Positions 29,767 to 39,797 of a DNA stretch of 64,000 nucleotides are shown here, piece after piece. Source of the DNA: an uncultured Spartobacteria bacterium. Lineage in GTDB: Bacteria > Verrucomicrobiota > Verrucomicrobiia > Chthoniobacterales > Terrimicrobiaceae. Below the pieces are notes generated by a model. That model was given only the letters and a program-made list of their open reading frames with translations, was not told where the DNA came from and did no database searches. The position numbers and the translations under genes were made by a program. The stretch covers positions 1 through 64,000 of the forward strand of contig CALFPA010000091.1 in the NCBI GenBank assembly GCA_937919825.1, written 5' to 3'. Every line of letters starts with the position of its first letter. Position 1 is the first letter of the stretch.

Positions 29767-31542
29767 ATGACCTACCGCACTCACCACTGCAACGCCCTCC
29801 GCTCCGAACATTCTGGCACCGAAGCCACCCTCTGCGGCTGGGTCGCCTCCCGACGTGACCACGGCGGACTCATCTTCATCGACCTCCGCGACCGCGAAGG
29901 CATCACGCAGGTTGTTTTCCGCCCCGAGGAAAATCCCGACGCCGCGAAGAAATCCCACGAACTTCGCAGCGAGGATGTCATCCGCGTCACCGGAAAAGTC
30001 GCCCCCCGCTTGGCTGGAACCGAAAACTCGAAATTGGCCACCGGCGCGATCGAACTTGTCGCCAGCGCGCTCGACATCCTCAACGCCGCCGAAGTCCTCC
30101 CTTTCCAGCTCGACGACAAGGTTTCCAACGAAGACCTCCGTCTCACCTACCGCTACCTCGATCTGCGGCGTGAAAACATGGCTCGCAACCTCCGCCTGCG
30201 CCACCGCGTCGTGAAGACCATGCGCGATGTGATGGACTCCGAGGGTTTCCTTGAAATCGAGACTCCGATCCTTTCGAAGAGCACGCCGGAGGGCGCACGC
30301 GACTTCCTCGTTCCCTCGCGTCTCACGCCCGGAGCGTTCTACGCGCTCCCTCAGGCCCCGCAGCAATACAAGCAACTCCTCATGGTCGCCGGGGTAGAAA
30401 AGTATTTCCAAATCGCCCGCTGCTTCCGCGACGAGGATCTGCGCGCTGACCGCCAGCCCGAATTCACCCAGCTCGATGTCGAAGCTTCGTTCACCACTCA
30501 GGACGAAATCCTCGCGCTGATGGAAAAAGTCATCGCCGCTGTTTTCCGCGAGTCGAAAGGCATCGAAATCCCGACCCCCTTTCCGCGCCTGACCTACAAG
30601 GATGCGATGAACCGTTACGGCAGTGACAAGCCCGACACCCGCTTCGGCATGGAGATCACCGACCTCGGCGATGTCTTCCGCGATACTCAGTTCAAGGTCT
30701 TCCGCGGCGCGCTCGATAGCGGCGGCGTCGTGAAGGCGATCAACGCCAAAGGCCTCGCCTGCATCACCACCGGCCAGATCGAAAACCTCACCGAACTCGC
30801 CAAGCAAGCCGGAGCGAAAGGCCTCGCCTTCATTAAGGTCGAGAACGGCGAGTGGAAATCCCCGATCGTCAAATTCTTCACCGACGCCGAAAAAGCCGCG
30901 CTCACCGAACGCCTCGCCATCAAGGAAGGCGACCTCATTTTGTTCGGTGCCGACAAGTGGGAAACAGCCTGCGAAACCCTGGGCCGCGTCCGCCTGCGCG
31001 TCGCCGAAATGCTCGGAACGCTGAAAGATTCCACCGCGCTCAATTTCCTCTGGGTCGTCGATTTTCCGCTCCTTGCTTGGAACGAAGAGGAGCAAAAGTG
31101 GAACGCCGTCCACCACCCGTTCACCCGCCCCTGCGCCGAGGATCTTCCACTGCTCGAGGCCGGCGAATACGGAAAGATCCGCGCCGTCGCTTACGATGTC
31201 GTTCTCAACGGCGTGGAAATCGGCGGCGGGAGCCTTCGAATCCACGAGTCCGACCTCCAATCGAAGATGTTCAGCATCCTTGGCGTTGACGCGGAGAAGC
31301 AACAACTCCTCTTCGGGCACATCCTGAAAGCCTTCCAATTCGGCGCCCCACCCCACGGCGGCATCGCGCTTGGTTTGGATCGCCTCGTCATGCTCATCGC
31401 CGGCGAGGAAAGCATCCGCGATGTCATCGCCTTCCCGAAAAACAACCGCGGCGTCGAAATGATGACCCAGTCCCCCGCCGAAGCCGACTTCAAGCAACTC
31501 CGCGAGCTTTACATCCAAAGCACGGCAAAGAAGCAGCCATAA
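29767..31542 (+). CDS. aspS: Aspartyl-tRNA synthetase
   Basis: 591 residues, bacterial type: anticodon OB domain first (TLCGWVASRRDHGGLIFID), catalytic core with FLEIETPILSKSTPEGARDF, motif 2 YFQIARCFRDEDLRADRQPE, the bacterial GAD insert (about 290-420), and motif 3 GGIALGLDRLVMLIAG. His in SRRDHGG and Gly in LAGTEN match the positions that mark non-discriminating AspRS in Pseudomonas, suggesting it may also charge tRNA-Asn, with amidation by GatCAB. That is an inference. Co-transcribed with hisS (7-base gap). Confidence 0.94.
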   Translation: MTYRTHHCNALRSEHSGTEATLCGWVASRRDHGGLIFIDLRDREGITQVVFRPEENPDAAKKSHELRSEDVIRVTGKVAPRLAGTENSKLATGAIELVASALDILNAAEVLPFQLDDKVSNEDLRLTYRYLDLRRENMARNLRLRHRVVKTMRDVMDSEGFLEIETPILSKSTPEGARDFLVPSRLTPGAFYALPQAPQQYKQLLMVAGVEKYFQIARCFRDEDLRADRQPEFTQLDVEASFTTQDEILALMEKVIAAVFRESKGIEIPTPFPRLTYKDAMNRYGSDKPDTRFGMEITDLGDVFRDTQFKVFRGALDSGGVVKAINAKGLACITTGQIENLTELAKQAGAKGLAFIKVENGEWKSPIVKFFTDAEKAALTERLAIKEGDLILFGADKWETACETLGRVRLRVAEMLGTLKDSTALNFLWVVDFPLLAWNEEEQKWNAVHHPFTRPCAEDLPLLEAGEYGKIRAVAYDVVLNGVEIGGGSLRIHESDLQSKMFSILGVDAEKQQLLFGHILKAFQFGAPPHGGIALGLDRLVMLIAGEESIRDVIAFPKNNRGVEMMTQSPAEADFKQLRELYIQSTAKKQP

Positions 31543-31554
31543 GGCTTCCGCTTA

Positions 31555-34335
31555 TCACGCCGCCGCCATCGGCGGGCAGGAGCAGAAGATGTGGCGGTCG
31601 CCGTGGACATTGTCGATGCGGGCGACGCTGGGCCAGAACTTGTGCTGGCGTAGCCACGGGGCGGGCCAGGCGGCTTGGGTGCGTGAGTAGGGGCGCGTCC
31701 ACTCGTCGCTCGTCACACACGCGGCAGTGTGTGGGGCGTTTTTGAGCGGGTTGTTGGTTTTGTCCAACGCGCCGGATTCGATGGCGAGGAGCTCGGCGTG
31801 GATCGTAATCATGGCGTCGCAGAAGCGGTCGATCTCGGCGAGGGATTCGCTCTCGGTCGGTTCGACCATGAGCGTTCCCGCAACCGGCCAACTCATCGTC
31901 GGGGCGTGGAATCCAAAATCCATCAGGCGCTTCGCAACATCCTCGACCTCGATGCCGGCGCGTTGTTTCCACTCGCGCAAATCGAGGATGCATTCGTGGG
32001 CGACGCGGTTGGATTTTCCCCGGTAGAGGATGGGGAAACATTTTTCGAGACGGGCGGCGATGTAGTTCGCGCTGAGGATCGAGACGGCTGTGGCGTCACG
32101 CAGGGCGCGGGGGCCCATCATGGCGATATACATCCAGGAAATGACGAGGATACTCGCGCTGCCGAGATTTGATTGCGATACGGGACCAACGGCGTGGTTT
32201 TTGCCGAGCGGGTCGCCAGGCAAGAAGGGCGCGAGGTGTTTGGCGACGCCGATCGGGCCGACGCCTGGACCGCCGCCACCGTGGGGAATGCAGAAGGTTT
32301 TGTGGAGATTGAGATGGCAGACATCGGCTCCAAAATCGCCGGGACGGCAGAGGCCAACCTGGGCGTTCATGTTCGCGCCATCCATGTAAACCTGACCGCC
32401 CGCTGCGTGAACGATCTCGCAAATCTCGCGGATGCCTTCCTCGAAAACGCCGTGCGTGGAGGGATAGGTCACCATCACGCAGGCCAGCGTGTCGCGATGC
32501 GCGTCGGCTTTGGCGCGGAGGTCGGCGAGGTCGATGTTGCCGGATTGGTCGCAGGCAACGGGGACGACTTTCATGCCGGCCATGACGGCGCTCGCGGGGT
32601 TCGTGCCGTGAGCGGAAACGGGGATGAGGCAATCGGTGCGCTGGGTTTCGCCGCGAGAGCGGTGCCAGGCACGGATGGCAAGGAGACCGGCGTATTCGCC
32701 TTGCGAGCCGGCATTCGGCTGGAGCGACACGGCGGCGAATCCCGTGATTTCGGCAAGCCATTCCTCGAGCTGGCGCGCCATTTTTTGATAGCCGAGGGAT
32801 TGGTCAGCGGGCGCGGCGGGGTGGAGCGAGGAGACGGAATCCCAAGTCACCGGGAGCATCTCGGAGGTGGCGTTGAGCTTCATCGTGCACGAACCCAGCG
32901 GGATCATGGAGGTCGTGAGCGAGAGGTCCTTCGCCTGCAACCGGCGGATGTATCGGAGCATCTCGGTCTCGGTGTGGTGCGTGTTGAAGACAGGGTGGGT
33001 GAGGAAGGGCGAGGTGCGACGGGGAGTTTTTGCGGGGGATTCGGCGAGCGTCGCGCCGAAGAGATCGAGTAGTGGCGAAAGATCTTCGGTGGTTTCGTCG
33101 AGCGAGATTGTGATCGTCGTCGGGTCGAGGAGACGGAGGTTGATGCCGGTCTTTGCGGCGCGGGCGACCAAGGCGGGGGCGGAATCATTTTTCGGAGTCA
33201 CGCTGATCGTGTCGAAAAACGCGGCGTGGTGGACGGTGTGGCCAGCGTTTTTCAAGGACTCGGCGAGATTGGCGGCGTGTCGGTGGATGCGCTCGGCGAT
33301 GGAGCGGAGCCCCTCGGCACCATGATAGACGGCATACATCGAGGCCATGACGGCGAGAAGAACTTGGGCGGTGCAGATGTTGCTGGTCGCCTTGTCGCGG
33401 CGGATGTGTTGCTCGCGGGTCTGGAGCGTGAGGCGCAGGGCGGGATTGCCGGCCGCGTCTTTGGAAACCCCCACAAGGCGGCCGGGGAGGCGGCGCTTGT
33501 GTTCATCGCGCGTGGCGAGAAAAGCGGCGTGCGGGCCGCCGTAGGCGGGAGGAACTCCGAAGCGCTGGCTCGAACCGATCACGACATCGGCCCCACATTC
33601 GCCGGGGGGCTTCAGGAGCGTGAGAGCGAGAAGATCGGCAGAAACGATCGCAAGCGCTCCCGAGCTGTGGACGCGGGCGATGAGTTTTTCCAAGTCGCCA
33701 ATCGAGCCGTCGGTGGCAGGGTATTGAAAGAGGGCGGCAAAGAAGGGTTCGGTGGGAGGATTTTCGGCAGGGCCAGTGAGGACCTTGATTCCAAGTGGCT
33801 CGGCGCGGGTTTGGAGAACGGCGCGGGTTTGGGGATGGACATGGTCGGCGACGAAAATCGCATCGCCGCCTTTAATGTCGTGGCAAAGCGTCATCGCCTC
33901 GGCGGCAGCGGTGGCCTCGTCGAGAAGGGAGGCGTTGGAAATCTGCATCCCGGTGAGGTCGCAAACCATCGTCTGGAAATTCAAAAGCGCCTCGAGACGG
34001 CCTTGTGCGATCTCGGCTTGATAGGGGGTGTAGGCGGTATACCAACCGGGATTTTCAAGAATGTTGCGGCGAATGACGGCAGGTGTGTGGGTGCCGTGGA
34101 TGCCCATCCCGAGATGGTTCGCGGCGATTTTGTTCTCCGACATGATGGCGCGGAGGTCGGCAAGGGCCTTTTCCTCAGAGCGCGCAGCGGGGAGCTTCAG
34201 GTCGTTTTTAAGCCGGATCAAGGCGGGAACGGTTTCGTCGATCAAGGCGTCGAGCGAGGGCACGCCAACAGCGGCGCACATGGTTTCAATTTCCTTGGAG
34301 TCGGGGCCGATATGGCGGTGGGCAAATGCGGTCAT
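31555..34335 (-). CDS. gcvP: Glycine dehydrogenase (decarboxylating), P-protein
   Basis: 926 residues, single-chain (fused) P-protein of the glycine cleavage system; PLP enzyme that decarboxylates glycine and loads H-protein. Evidence: [17 protein letters not shown] at the N-terminus, [77 protein letters not shown], and the PLP site [19 protein letters not shown]. Start at 34335 ([10 protein letters not shown]) matches the family; the longer frame to 34473 crosses the nucleotidyltransferase gene. It lies downstream of that gene, separated from gcvT-gcvH. Confidence 0.95.
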   Translation of the reverse strand: MTAFAHRHIGPDSKEIETMCAAVGVPSLDALIDETVPALIRLKNDLKLPAARSEEKALADLRAIMSENKIAANHLGMGIHGTHTPAVIRRNILENPGWYTAYTPYQAEIAQGRLEALLNFQTMVCDLTGMQISNASLLDEATAAAEAMTLCHDIKGGDAIFVADHVHPQTRAVLQTRAEPLGIKVLTGPAENPPTEPFFAALFQYPATDGSIGDLEKLIARVHSSGALAIVSADLLALTLLKPPGECGADVVIGSSQRFGVPPAYGGPHAAFLATRDEHKRRLPGRLVGVSKDAAGNPALRLTLQTREQHIRRDKATSNICTAQVLLAVMASMYAVYHGAEGLRSIAERIHRHAANLAESLKNAGHTVHHAAFFDTISVTPKNDSAPALVARAAKTGINLRLLDPTTITISLDETTEDLSPLLDLFGATLAESPAKTPRRTSPFLTHPVFNTHHTETEMLRYIRRLQAKDLSLTTSMIPLGSCTMKLNATSEMLPVTWDSVSSLHPAAPADQSLGYQKMARQLEEWLAEITGFAAVSLQPNAGSQGEYAGLLAIRAWHRSRGETQRTDCLIPVSAHGTNPASAVMAGMKVVPVACDQSGNIDLADLRAKADAHRDTLACVMVTYPSTHGVFEEGIREICEIVHAAGGQVYMDGANMNAQVGLCRPGDFGADVCHLNLHKTFCIPHGGGGPGVGPIGVAKHLAPFLPGDPLGKNHAVGPVSQSNLGSASILVISWMYIAMMGPRALRDATAVSILSANYIAARLEKCFPILYRGKSNRVAHECILDLREWKQRAGIEVEDVAKRLMDFGFHAPTMSWPVAGTLMVEPTESESLAEIDRFCDAMITIHAELLAIESGALDKTNNPLKNAPHTAACVTSDEWTRPYSRTQAAWPAPWLRQHKFWPSVARIDNVHGDRHIFCSCPPMAAA

Positions 34336-34393
34336 GTCGAGATGCGGGAGTATGCGAAACCGACCGCGAATGGAGAAGAAAATTGCGAGAAAA

Positions 34394-34870
34394 TCAGGCG
34401 AGCTTTTGGCGCAGGGCTTGAAGCTCGAGAACGGCCTGGAGGTCACGCGGTCGGCCCATTGCCCGCTTGGCATCTATCAGGGCATCGAGCGTAAGCGTCC
34501 GAATTTCCAACCCGGAAATCCGGATCGTTTGACTCAGCGGCAGGCACTCTTGGTAGCCGCCCAGCCCCTTGATTTTGCCAAGACAGTCGAGCTGCCCCCA
34601 ATCCGTTCCAAGATAAAGGTTTTTTAATCCGGCTGCTTGTGCTTGCTCAGGTGTGAATGGGAGCCTTTGGGGTGTCATTCGGTGACAGGGATTCAGTTCA
34701 CTCAAGGCCTCGAAAATTCGTCGCAGATTTTCCGAATCCATCGGGCAAACTATATCCACATCTCGCGTAAGAAGAGATCCTCCATGCAGGAGCGCAGCGA
34801 GTCCTCCGCAGATAATGAAATCCACATTCGAGCGGGCAAGCCTTTCAGTGATTCTCTCCAGAGTTTTCAT
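34394..34870 (-). CDS. Nucleotidyltransferase-fold protein (AbiEii/MNT-like)
   Basis: 158 residues. A minimal nucleotidyltransferase pattern: [16 protein letters not shown], then TRDVDIVC (T-x-D-x-D, the metal-binding Asp pair) and a C-terminal [17 protein letters not shown], which in this superfamily ends the fold (K-x..R-x-K-D). Members act as toxins or AMP-transferases; many are of unknown role. It overlaps the preceding small gene by 26 bases. Together they form a two-gene unit between gcvH and gcvP. Confidence 0.72.
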   Translation of the reverse strand: MKTLERITERLARSNVDFIICGGLAALLHGGSLLTRDVDIVCPMDSENLRRIFEALSELNPCHRMTPQRLPFTPEQAQAAGLKNLYLGTDWGQLDCLGKIKGLGGYQECLPLSQTIRISGLEIRTLTLDALIDAKRAMGRPRDLQAVLELQALRQKLA

Positions 34871-35069
34871 TTAATCCGGCGAGAGCAGCCTGCAGGGCCT
34901 CAGCCTCATTCAGCAAGCGGTCATTTTGGCGGAGGCGTTCCAGCGGGGTGAGGCGAAGATTTTCGTCCAGAAGCGAGAGATCCATCCCGAAAAGTTCCGC
35001 GCGCTGGATGTCGGTCAGACCGTCGTCGGTGCGCCAGAAGCGTTCGAGTTCGGAGGGCAGTGAATCCAT
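34845..35069 (-). CDS. Small hypothetical protein, partner of the nucleotidyltransferase
   Basis: 74 residues, mainly helical and charged (ELERFWRTDDGLTDIQRAEL, LTPLERLRQNDRLLNEAEAL). No family recognised with certainty; the LTPLERLRQND pattern resembles small proteins often encoded beside minimal nucleotidyltransferases. It starts 13 bases after gcvH and overlaps the nucleotidyltransferase start by 26 bases. The pair could be a toxin-antitoxin-like unit; this is inference. Confidence 0.65.
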   Translation of the reverse strand: MDSLPSELERFWRTDDGLTDIQRAELFGMDLSLLDENLRLTPLERLRQNDRLLNEAEALQAALAGLNENSGENH

Positions 35070-35082
35070 GGTGCGAAGGGCG

Positions 35083-35463
35083 TTATCCTCCGATCTGGGC
35101 TCGGTAGGCGGTGGCGTCTTTGAGGGAGTCGAGGTCGGCGGGGTTGGTGAGGCGGATTTTGAAAATCCAGCCGGTGCCGAAGGGGTCGGTGTTGAGGAGC
35201 GAGGGGTCGGCTTCGATGGCGTCGTTGCGTTCGACGACCTCGCCGCTGACGGGGGAGTAGATATCGCTGGCGGCTTTGACGGATTCGACGACGGCAGCGA
35301 TGTCTCCGGCTTTCACGGTTTTTCCGATAGCGGGAGGCTCGGCAAAGACGATGTCGGTGAGTTCGGCTTGGGCGTGGTCGGTGATGCCGACCGTGCCGGT
35401 GTCTCCTTCGACGAGGATCCATTCGTGGCTGGTGGCGTAGCGGAGGTTTTCGGGAACATTCAT
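35083..35463 (-). CDS. gcvH: Glycine cleavage system H protein
   Basis: 126 residues. Lipoyl carrier that shuttles the aminomethyl group between P-, T- and L-proteins. [40 protein letters not shown], lipoyl Lys63 in [10 protein letters not shown], and [19 protein letters not shown]. The ATG overlaps the gcvT stop (ATGA), so coupled translation. Confidence 0.97.
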   Translation of the reverse strand: MNVPENLRYATSHEWILVEGDTGTVGITDHAQAELTDIVFAEPPAIGKTVKAGDIAAVVESVKAASDIYSPVSGEVVERNDAIEADPSLLNTDPFGTGWIFKIRLTNPADLDSLKDATAYRAQIGG

Positions 35464-36521
35464 GGTTTTTTAAGGAAAGGTTTTTTGACGACCTCGGCGC
35501 GGAAGCGGCGGTCGCGGACTTCGATTTGGACTTCCTGGCCGAGGTCGCAATACGCGGGCGGCAGGTAGGCGAGGGCGATGCCGTAGCCCAGGCTCGGCGA
35601 GAGGGCACCGCTGGTGGTCTCGGTGACGGGCTCGCCGTTTACAAAAACACGGTAGTGTGAGCGGATCGGCGGGGATTTGTCGGTGACGCGCAGGGCGCAG
35701 AGTTTGTGCGGGAGGACGGAGTGTTGCTTTTGGGCAAGAAGGGCGTCGCGGCCGAGGAAGGCGGGCTTTTTCAGATCGCAGAAAAAACCAAGTCCGGCTT
35801 CGAGCGGGGTGCGGTCGGGCGAAAGGTCGGAGCCGTTCAGCGGGTAACACATCTCGAGGCGGAGCGTGTCGCGGGCACCGAGTCCGCAAGGAGTCGCGCC
35901 GGCAGCGAGGGCGGCTTGCCAGGCTGAAACGGCTTCCGTGGCAGGAATGACCCATTCGAAGCCAGATTCACCTGTGTAGCCAGTGGTGGCGATGAACGAG
36001 CCGGGCTGGATTTCCAGCACACGGTTGCGCTCGGTAGGCATTGGCTTTTGGAAGAGTTTTTCGAAAACGGCAGCGGCTTTGGGGCCTTGGATGGCGAGGG
36101 CGGCAAATTCGGGACTGCGGTCAGTGAATACGACACCGGGCACGGCGTGTTTACGGAGCCAGGCGGCGTCTTCATCGATCTTCGCGGCGTTGACGATGAG
36201 GAGGTATTTTTCCTCCGCGAGGCGGTAGGCGAGGAGGTCGTCGATCACGCCAGCACGCTCGTTGAGGAGCAGCGTGTATTGGGCTTGGCCGACGGGGACA
36301 GATGCGAGGTTGTTTGTGAGGAGGGAGTCAAGCCAAGCGGTGGCGCCGGGGCCTTCGACGAAAAACTCGCCCATGTGCGAGATGTCGAACACGCCGCAGG
36401 ATTCGCGCACGGCTTTGTGCTCTTGGAGGATTCCGGTGTATTGGACCGGCATTTCCCAACCGGCGAATTCGACAATGCGGCCGCCGGCGGCGAGGTGTTG
36501 GTCGTGAAGTGGGGTGCGCAT
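35460..36521 (-). CDS. gcvT: Glycine cleavage system aminomethyltransferase (T protein)
   Basis: 353 residues. Uses tetrahydrofolate to release ammonia and form methylene-THF. [66 protein letters not shown] and the folate-site Asp/Glu region [13 protein letters not shown] and [13 protein letters not shown] are visible. Its ATG shares one base with the speA stop (TGATG at 36521), so it is translationally linked to arginine decarboxylase. Confidence 0.96.
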   Translation of the reverse strand: MRTPLHDQHLAAGGRIVEFAGWEMPVQYTGILQEHKAVRESCGVFDISHMGEFFVEGPGATAWLDSLLTNNLASVPVGQAQYTLLLNERAGVIDDLLAYRLAEEKYLLIVNAAKIDEDAAWLRKHAVPGVVFTDRSPEFAALAIQGPKAAAVFEKLFQKPMPTERNRVLEIQPGSFIATTGYTGESGFEWVIPATEAVSAWQAALAAGATPCGLGARDTLRLEMCYPLNGSDLSPDRTPLEAGLGFFCDLKKPAFLGRDALLAQKQHSVLPHKLCALRVTDKSPPIRSHYRVFVNGEPVTETTSGALSPSLGYGIALAYLPPAYCDLGQEVQIEVRDRRFRAEVVKKPFLKKP

Positions 36522-38464
36522 CAGGCGGTGGGCGGCTTGGCGTGTTGGTCGTCGAAGTTCAAGTAAGTGTAGAGCGTGAGACTTTTCTCGTAGTCGTCAA
36601 GGAGTCGCATGGCCTCGTTGGGCTTGAGGCGGTCGGATTTGATAGCGGCGTCGGTCTGGGCCTTCATGCGGCGCGCGAGTTCGTTGACATCCCACTGAGT
36701 GAGGCTGAGAACTTGGCCGATCGTGCTGCCGGGGAGGATTTCTTCGATGTAGTAACCGCTGTCCTCGTCTTCATCGAGGTAGATGTGCATTTCGTTGACG
36801 CGTCCGAAGAGATTGTGGAGATCGCCCATGATGTCCTGATAGGCCCCGGCAAGGAAGAAGCCGATGTAATAGGGCTCACCGGATTTCCAGCGGTGAAGCG
36901 GGAGGGTTTCCTTCACATCCTGGATGTCGATGAACTTCGCGACCTTACCGTCGGAGTCGCAGGTGATGTCCACGAGCGTGGCGTTGCGATCGGGTGCTTC
37001 ATTCAGGCGCTGGATCGGCATGACGGGGAAAAGTTGGCCGAGCGCCCAGTGGTCGAGGAGGGATTGGAAAACGGAGAAGTTGCAGAGGTATTGGTCGCCA
37101 AGGGCGTTTTGGATTTCCTGCACCTCCTCCGGCAGGGGCTCAGATTTGTCGAAAAGCTCCACGGTGCGCGTGGCGATCTGCCAATAGACGGTCTCGATGC
37201 CTGCCTTCGTGCGGAGGTCGAGCAGGCCGAGATCGAACATCGACTGCGCGCGTTCGCGGATTTCCTGGGCGTCGTGGAAATTCTCGAGGCGGCGATCCAT
37301 CGAGAGTCCCGATTGGATTTCCAGAATGTCGGCGAGGAGGTTCGGCTGGCCGTCAGGGGCGGGCGTGGGAGGAATCTCTATGTGGCTGGCTTTTTCGATC
37401 GCGCCGAAGGCCTCGACAATCAACACGGAGTGCTGGGCGACGATGGCGCGGCCGCTTTCGCTGACAAGAACGGGGTGCTGAACGGACTCGGAGTCGCAGA
37501 CCTCCTTCACGGTGTAGACGATGTCGCGCACATATTCGTCCATCGAATAGTTCATCGAGCTATCGAATGTGGTGCGCGAGCCGTCGTAGTCCACACCGAG
37601 GCCGCCGCCGACATCGAGGTAGCCGAGTTCGTGGCCCATCTTGAAAAGCTTTGCATAGAAGCGGGCGGCCTCTCGGACGGCGCGCTTGATGGTTCCGATG
37701 TCGGGAACCTGCGAGCCGACATGGAAGTGGACGAGCTTGAGGCAATGAGCGAGCCCGGCGGCGTGGAGCATGTCGCTGGCCTCGACGAGATCGGCGGTCG
37801 AGAGACCAAACTTGGCATTCTCACCGCCGCTGGTGGCCCACTTGCCAGCGCCCTTCGAAAGAAGGCGGACGCGCAGGCCAATCATCGGCTCGATTTTCAT
37901 GTCCTGCGACACGCGGAGGATGTGGGCGAGTTCCTCGAGTTTTTCCACGACGAGGATGACTTTTTTTCCGAGCTTCCGGCCGAGGAGCGCGCTGCGGATG
38001 AAGCTGGTGTCCTTGTAGCCGTTGCAGATCACAAGGCTTTCGGGGTCGGTGTGGACCGAAAGTGCGGCGAGGAGTTCGGGCTTGCTGCCCGCCTCTATGC
38101 CGAAATGCCAAGGCGCGCCGGCGTCGAGGATTTCCTCCACGACCTCGCGGAGTTGATTGACCTTGATCGGGAATACGCCGCGATAGGGCGCGGTGTAATT
38201 TGCCTCCGCGATGGCTCTGGCAAAGGCTTTATTGATCGTCTCGACACGGTCGCGCAGGAGGTCGTGGAAACGCACCACCAGCGGAAAAGCGAGCTTGTGG
38301 GCGCGGGCCTCGGCGACGACTTCCATAAGATCGATCGTCTCGCCGTTGCGCTTGGGATGGACGACGACATGGCCTGCGTCGTTGATTCCGAAATATCCCC
38401 CGCCCCAGCGGTCGATGCTGTAAAGATTGGCGGCGTCCTGAATGGAAAACGAAGGCTGAGTCAT
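36521..38464 (-). CDS. speA: Biosynthetic arginine decarboxylase
   Basis: 647 residues, family length. PLP enzyme converting arginine to agmatine, the first step of the ADC route to putrescine. PLP Lys101 in YRGVFPIKVNQ; HFHVGSQ, GGGLGVDYDG, YFGINDAGHVVVHP and SESGRAIVAQHSVL are conserved. Downstream gcvT overlaps by one base, and the secreted C39-type peptidase ends 7 bases upstream of the start. No agmatinase or agmatine deiminase gene is present nearby. Confidence 0.95.
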   Translation of the reverse strand: MTQPSFSIQDAANLYSIDRWGGGYFGINDAGHVVVHPKRNGETIDLMEVVAEARAHKLAFPLVVRFHDLLRDRVETINKAFARAIAEANYTAPYRGVFPIKVNQLREVVEEILDAGAPWHFGIEAGSKPELLAALSVHTDPESLVICNGYKDTSFIRSALLGRKLGKKVILVVEKLEELAHILRVSQDMKIEPMIGLRVRLLSKGAGKWATSGGENAKFGLSTADLVEASDMLHAAGLAHCLKLVHFHVGSQVPDIGTIKRAVREAARFYAKLFKMGHELGYLDVGGGLGVDYDGSRTTFDSSMNYSMDEYVRDIVYTVKEVCDSESVQHPVLVSESGRAIVAQHSVLIVEAFGAIEKASHIEIPPTPAPDGQPNLLADILEIQSGLSMDRRLENFHDAQEIRERAQSMFDLGLLDLRTKAGIETVYWQIATRTVELFDKSEPLPEEVQEIQNALGDQYLCNFSVFQSLLDHWALGQLFPVMPIQRLNEAPDRNATLVDITCDSDGKVAKFIDIQDVKETLPLHRWKSGEPYYIGFFLAGAYQDIMGDLHNLFGRVNEMHIYLDEDEDSGYYIEEILPGSTIGQVLSLTQWDVNELARRMKAQTDAAIKSDRLKPNEAMRLLDDYEKSLTLYTYLNFDDQHAKPPTA

Positions 38465-38471
38465 TGTTTAA

Positions 38472-39737
38472 TTAAAATGTGATAATCTGAAAATCGTTCT
38501 GGCTAACAGCCTGTGCCTCCTCAGGCGTGACCCAGCGCTCGGAAAATTCAGGTCCCCACGAGTCTGAAACTGCAATTTCGTCTGTTTCTTTGTTGTAGCC
38601 GATAATCATACAGACATGGGCCGTGTCTGTGAATTTTTTGAATCTTCTGCCAGACTTTCGGGCCTCGGAGAGCGTTTTTTTCCATTCTTTGGAGTCTATT
38701 GAAGTCTCCAAGCGCATTTTCTTCCGTGAGTTGGCGGCTTCGTTGAATTCATTTGTTGAAAACATGGCCCAAATCAACGGAAGGCCACGGTCGATATATT
38801 TCGAAACATTGATGGGGTTTGGCTTGATTTTAACTCGTTCAATTTTTCGACCAGAACGAATCACGGATTCGCGGGCTCCTTCAGCAATGTCGGTTAAATT
38901 TGTGCCTCCCCCCTCTTTTGTTTCTCCAGCCATTGCGAGGACATACATGTCGGCTGGAATCCCCATGTAGCGCATCACGCGTTCCCATGTCGCAGGCACG
39001 CAGTAGCCCTTGGGGCCTTGGTTAACCATCGGCATGTCTTTCAGAATCACATCCCCATTCGGACGGTTCTCAACTCGCGCAGATACCCGAGCGCGGATTT
39101 CACTATCGAGTATCCGGGATTTACCGCCGGCATCAGCTGATTCCGTGGGCATGATTCGTATTGCGACATATTCATCGCGGGGAGATGCCAAAAGAAAAGC
39201 ATGCCCATTCCAGTCCCAGCGCTTCACATTTTCTCTGGTTTCACGCCCTTGACCATAGCGATCAACAACTGGTTCCCCGAAAAGTTCGGTCAAGGCGCTT
39301 TGAATCTTATTTTTATCTTCGCGTATCAACTTAGGAAGATCACGAACTTGCTTATTCTTTGTGCGGATCGTTGCCCGATCGGATTCTGAAGTTGAGTAAA
39401 CAACGGCATCGCCTTTGTTCGCGAATACCAGTGACAAGCTCGAGGGCGAGCCCTGTTCCGCCAGAAGAACAGTGGAATACGGGCGGCAATCCAGAATTCG
39501 TTCATCGGTTCCGGGGTATTTTCGAAAGCTTGAATCTGTTGAAGTCTCGGATTCGAGTGGCCAATCAAGTCTCTGCGCCGTGGCACTTGCATCGTCGTCC
39601 CAGAGGTTGTCGTCATCAAAAAGTTTCACACCCAACGCGGAGTTAACATCGGCAGCGGAGGGAGCGGAGTCTTGAGCATGCAGAGTGCCCAAGATCAAAA
39701 GAGCGATAAGAAATGGAAAGCTTCGCCGCTGAAACAT
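38472..39737 (-). CDS. Secreted C39-type (papain-fold) cysteine peptidase
   Basis: 421 residues from the ATG at 39737, beginning with a signal peptide (MFQRRSFPFLIALLILGTLHA). The N-terminal half (about 25-230) is of unknown fold, with the acidic repeat-like stretch KLFDDDNLWDDD. The C-terminal half has a C39/papain-like triad: Cys246 in MVNQGPKGYCVPAT, His374 in TAHVCMIIGYN and Asp392 in VSDSWG. C39 domains of ABC exporters cut leader peptides; this one has no transporter domain and is predicted periplasmic or secreted. It follows the squalene/phytoene synthase gene by 60 bases and precedes speA by 7. Base use looks less GC-rich than in its neighbours. Confidence 0.72.
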   Translation of the reverse strand: MFQRRSFPFLIALLILGTLHAQDSAPSAADVNSALGVKLFDDDNLWDDDASATAQRLDWPLESETSTDSSFRKYPGTDERILDCRPYSTVLLAEQGSPSSLSLVFANKGDAVVYSTSESDRATIRTKNKQVRDLPKLIREDKNKIQSALTELFGEPVVDRYGQGRETRENVKRWDWNGHAFLLASPRDEYVAIRIMPTESADAGGKSRILDSEIRARVSARVENRPNGDVILKDMPMVNQGPKGYCVPATWERVMRYMGIPADMYVLAMAGETKEGGGTNLTDIAEGARESVIRSGRKIERVKIKPNPINVSKYIDRGLPLIWAMFSTNEFNEAANSRKKMRLETSIDSKEWKKTLSEARKSGRRFKKFTDTAHVCMIIGYNKETDEIAVSDSWGPEFSERWVTPEEAQAVSQNDFQIITF

Positions 39738-39797
39738 GAAAGTGGCGGGCACACTAGGACTCTTCGGGAAAATTTCCATGCGAAAGCGTGGGTATTT

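Noticed and set aside
29734-31518. 594-codon open frame opposite aspS
   Set aside because: Antisense shadow; aspS is certain and the opposite protein has no recognisable motif.
34336-34473. N-terminal extension of GcvP to 34473
   Set aside because: It runs into the nucleotidyltransferase gene and precedes the family's conserved start [10 protein letters not shown].
36509-38482. 657-codon open frame on the plus strand opposite speA
   Set aside because: It mirrors the codon pattern of speA, has no domain-like motifs and is rich in Val/Glu/Asp/Gly as expected for antisense of GC-rich genes.
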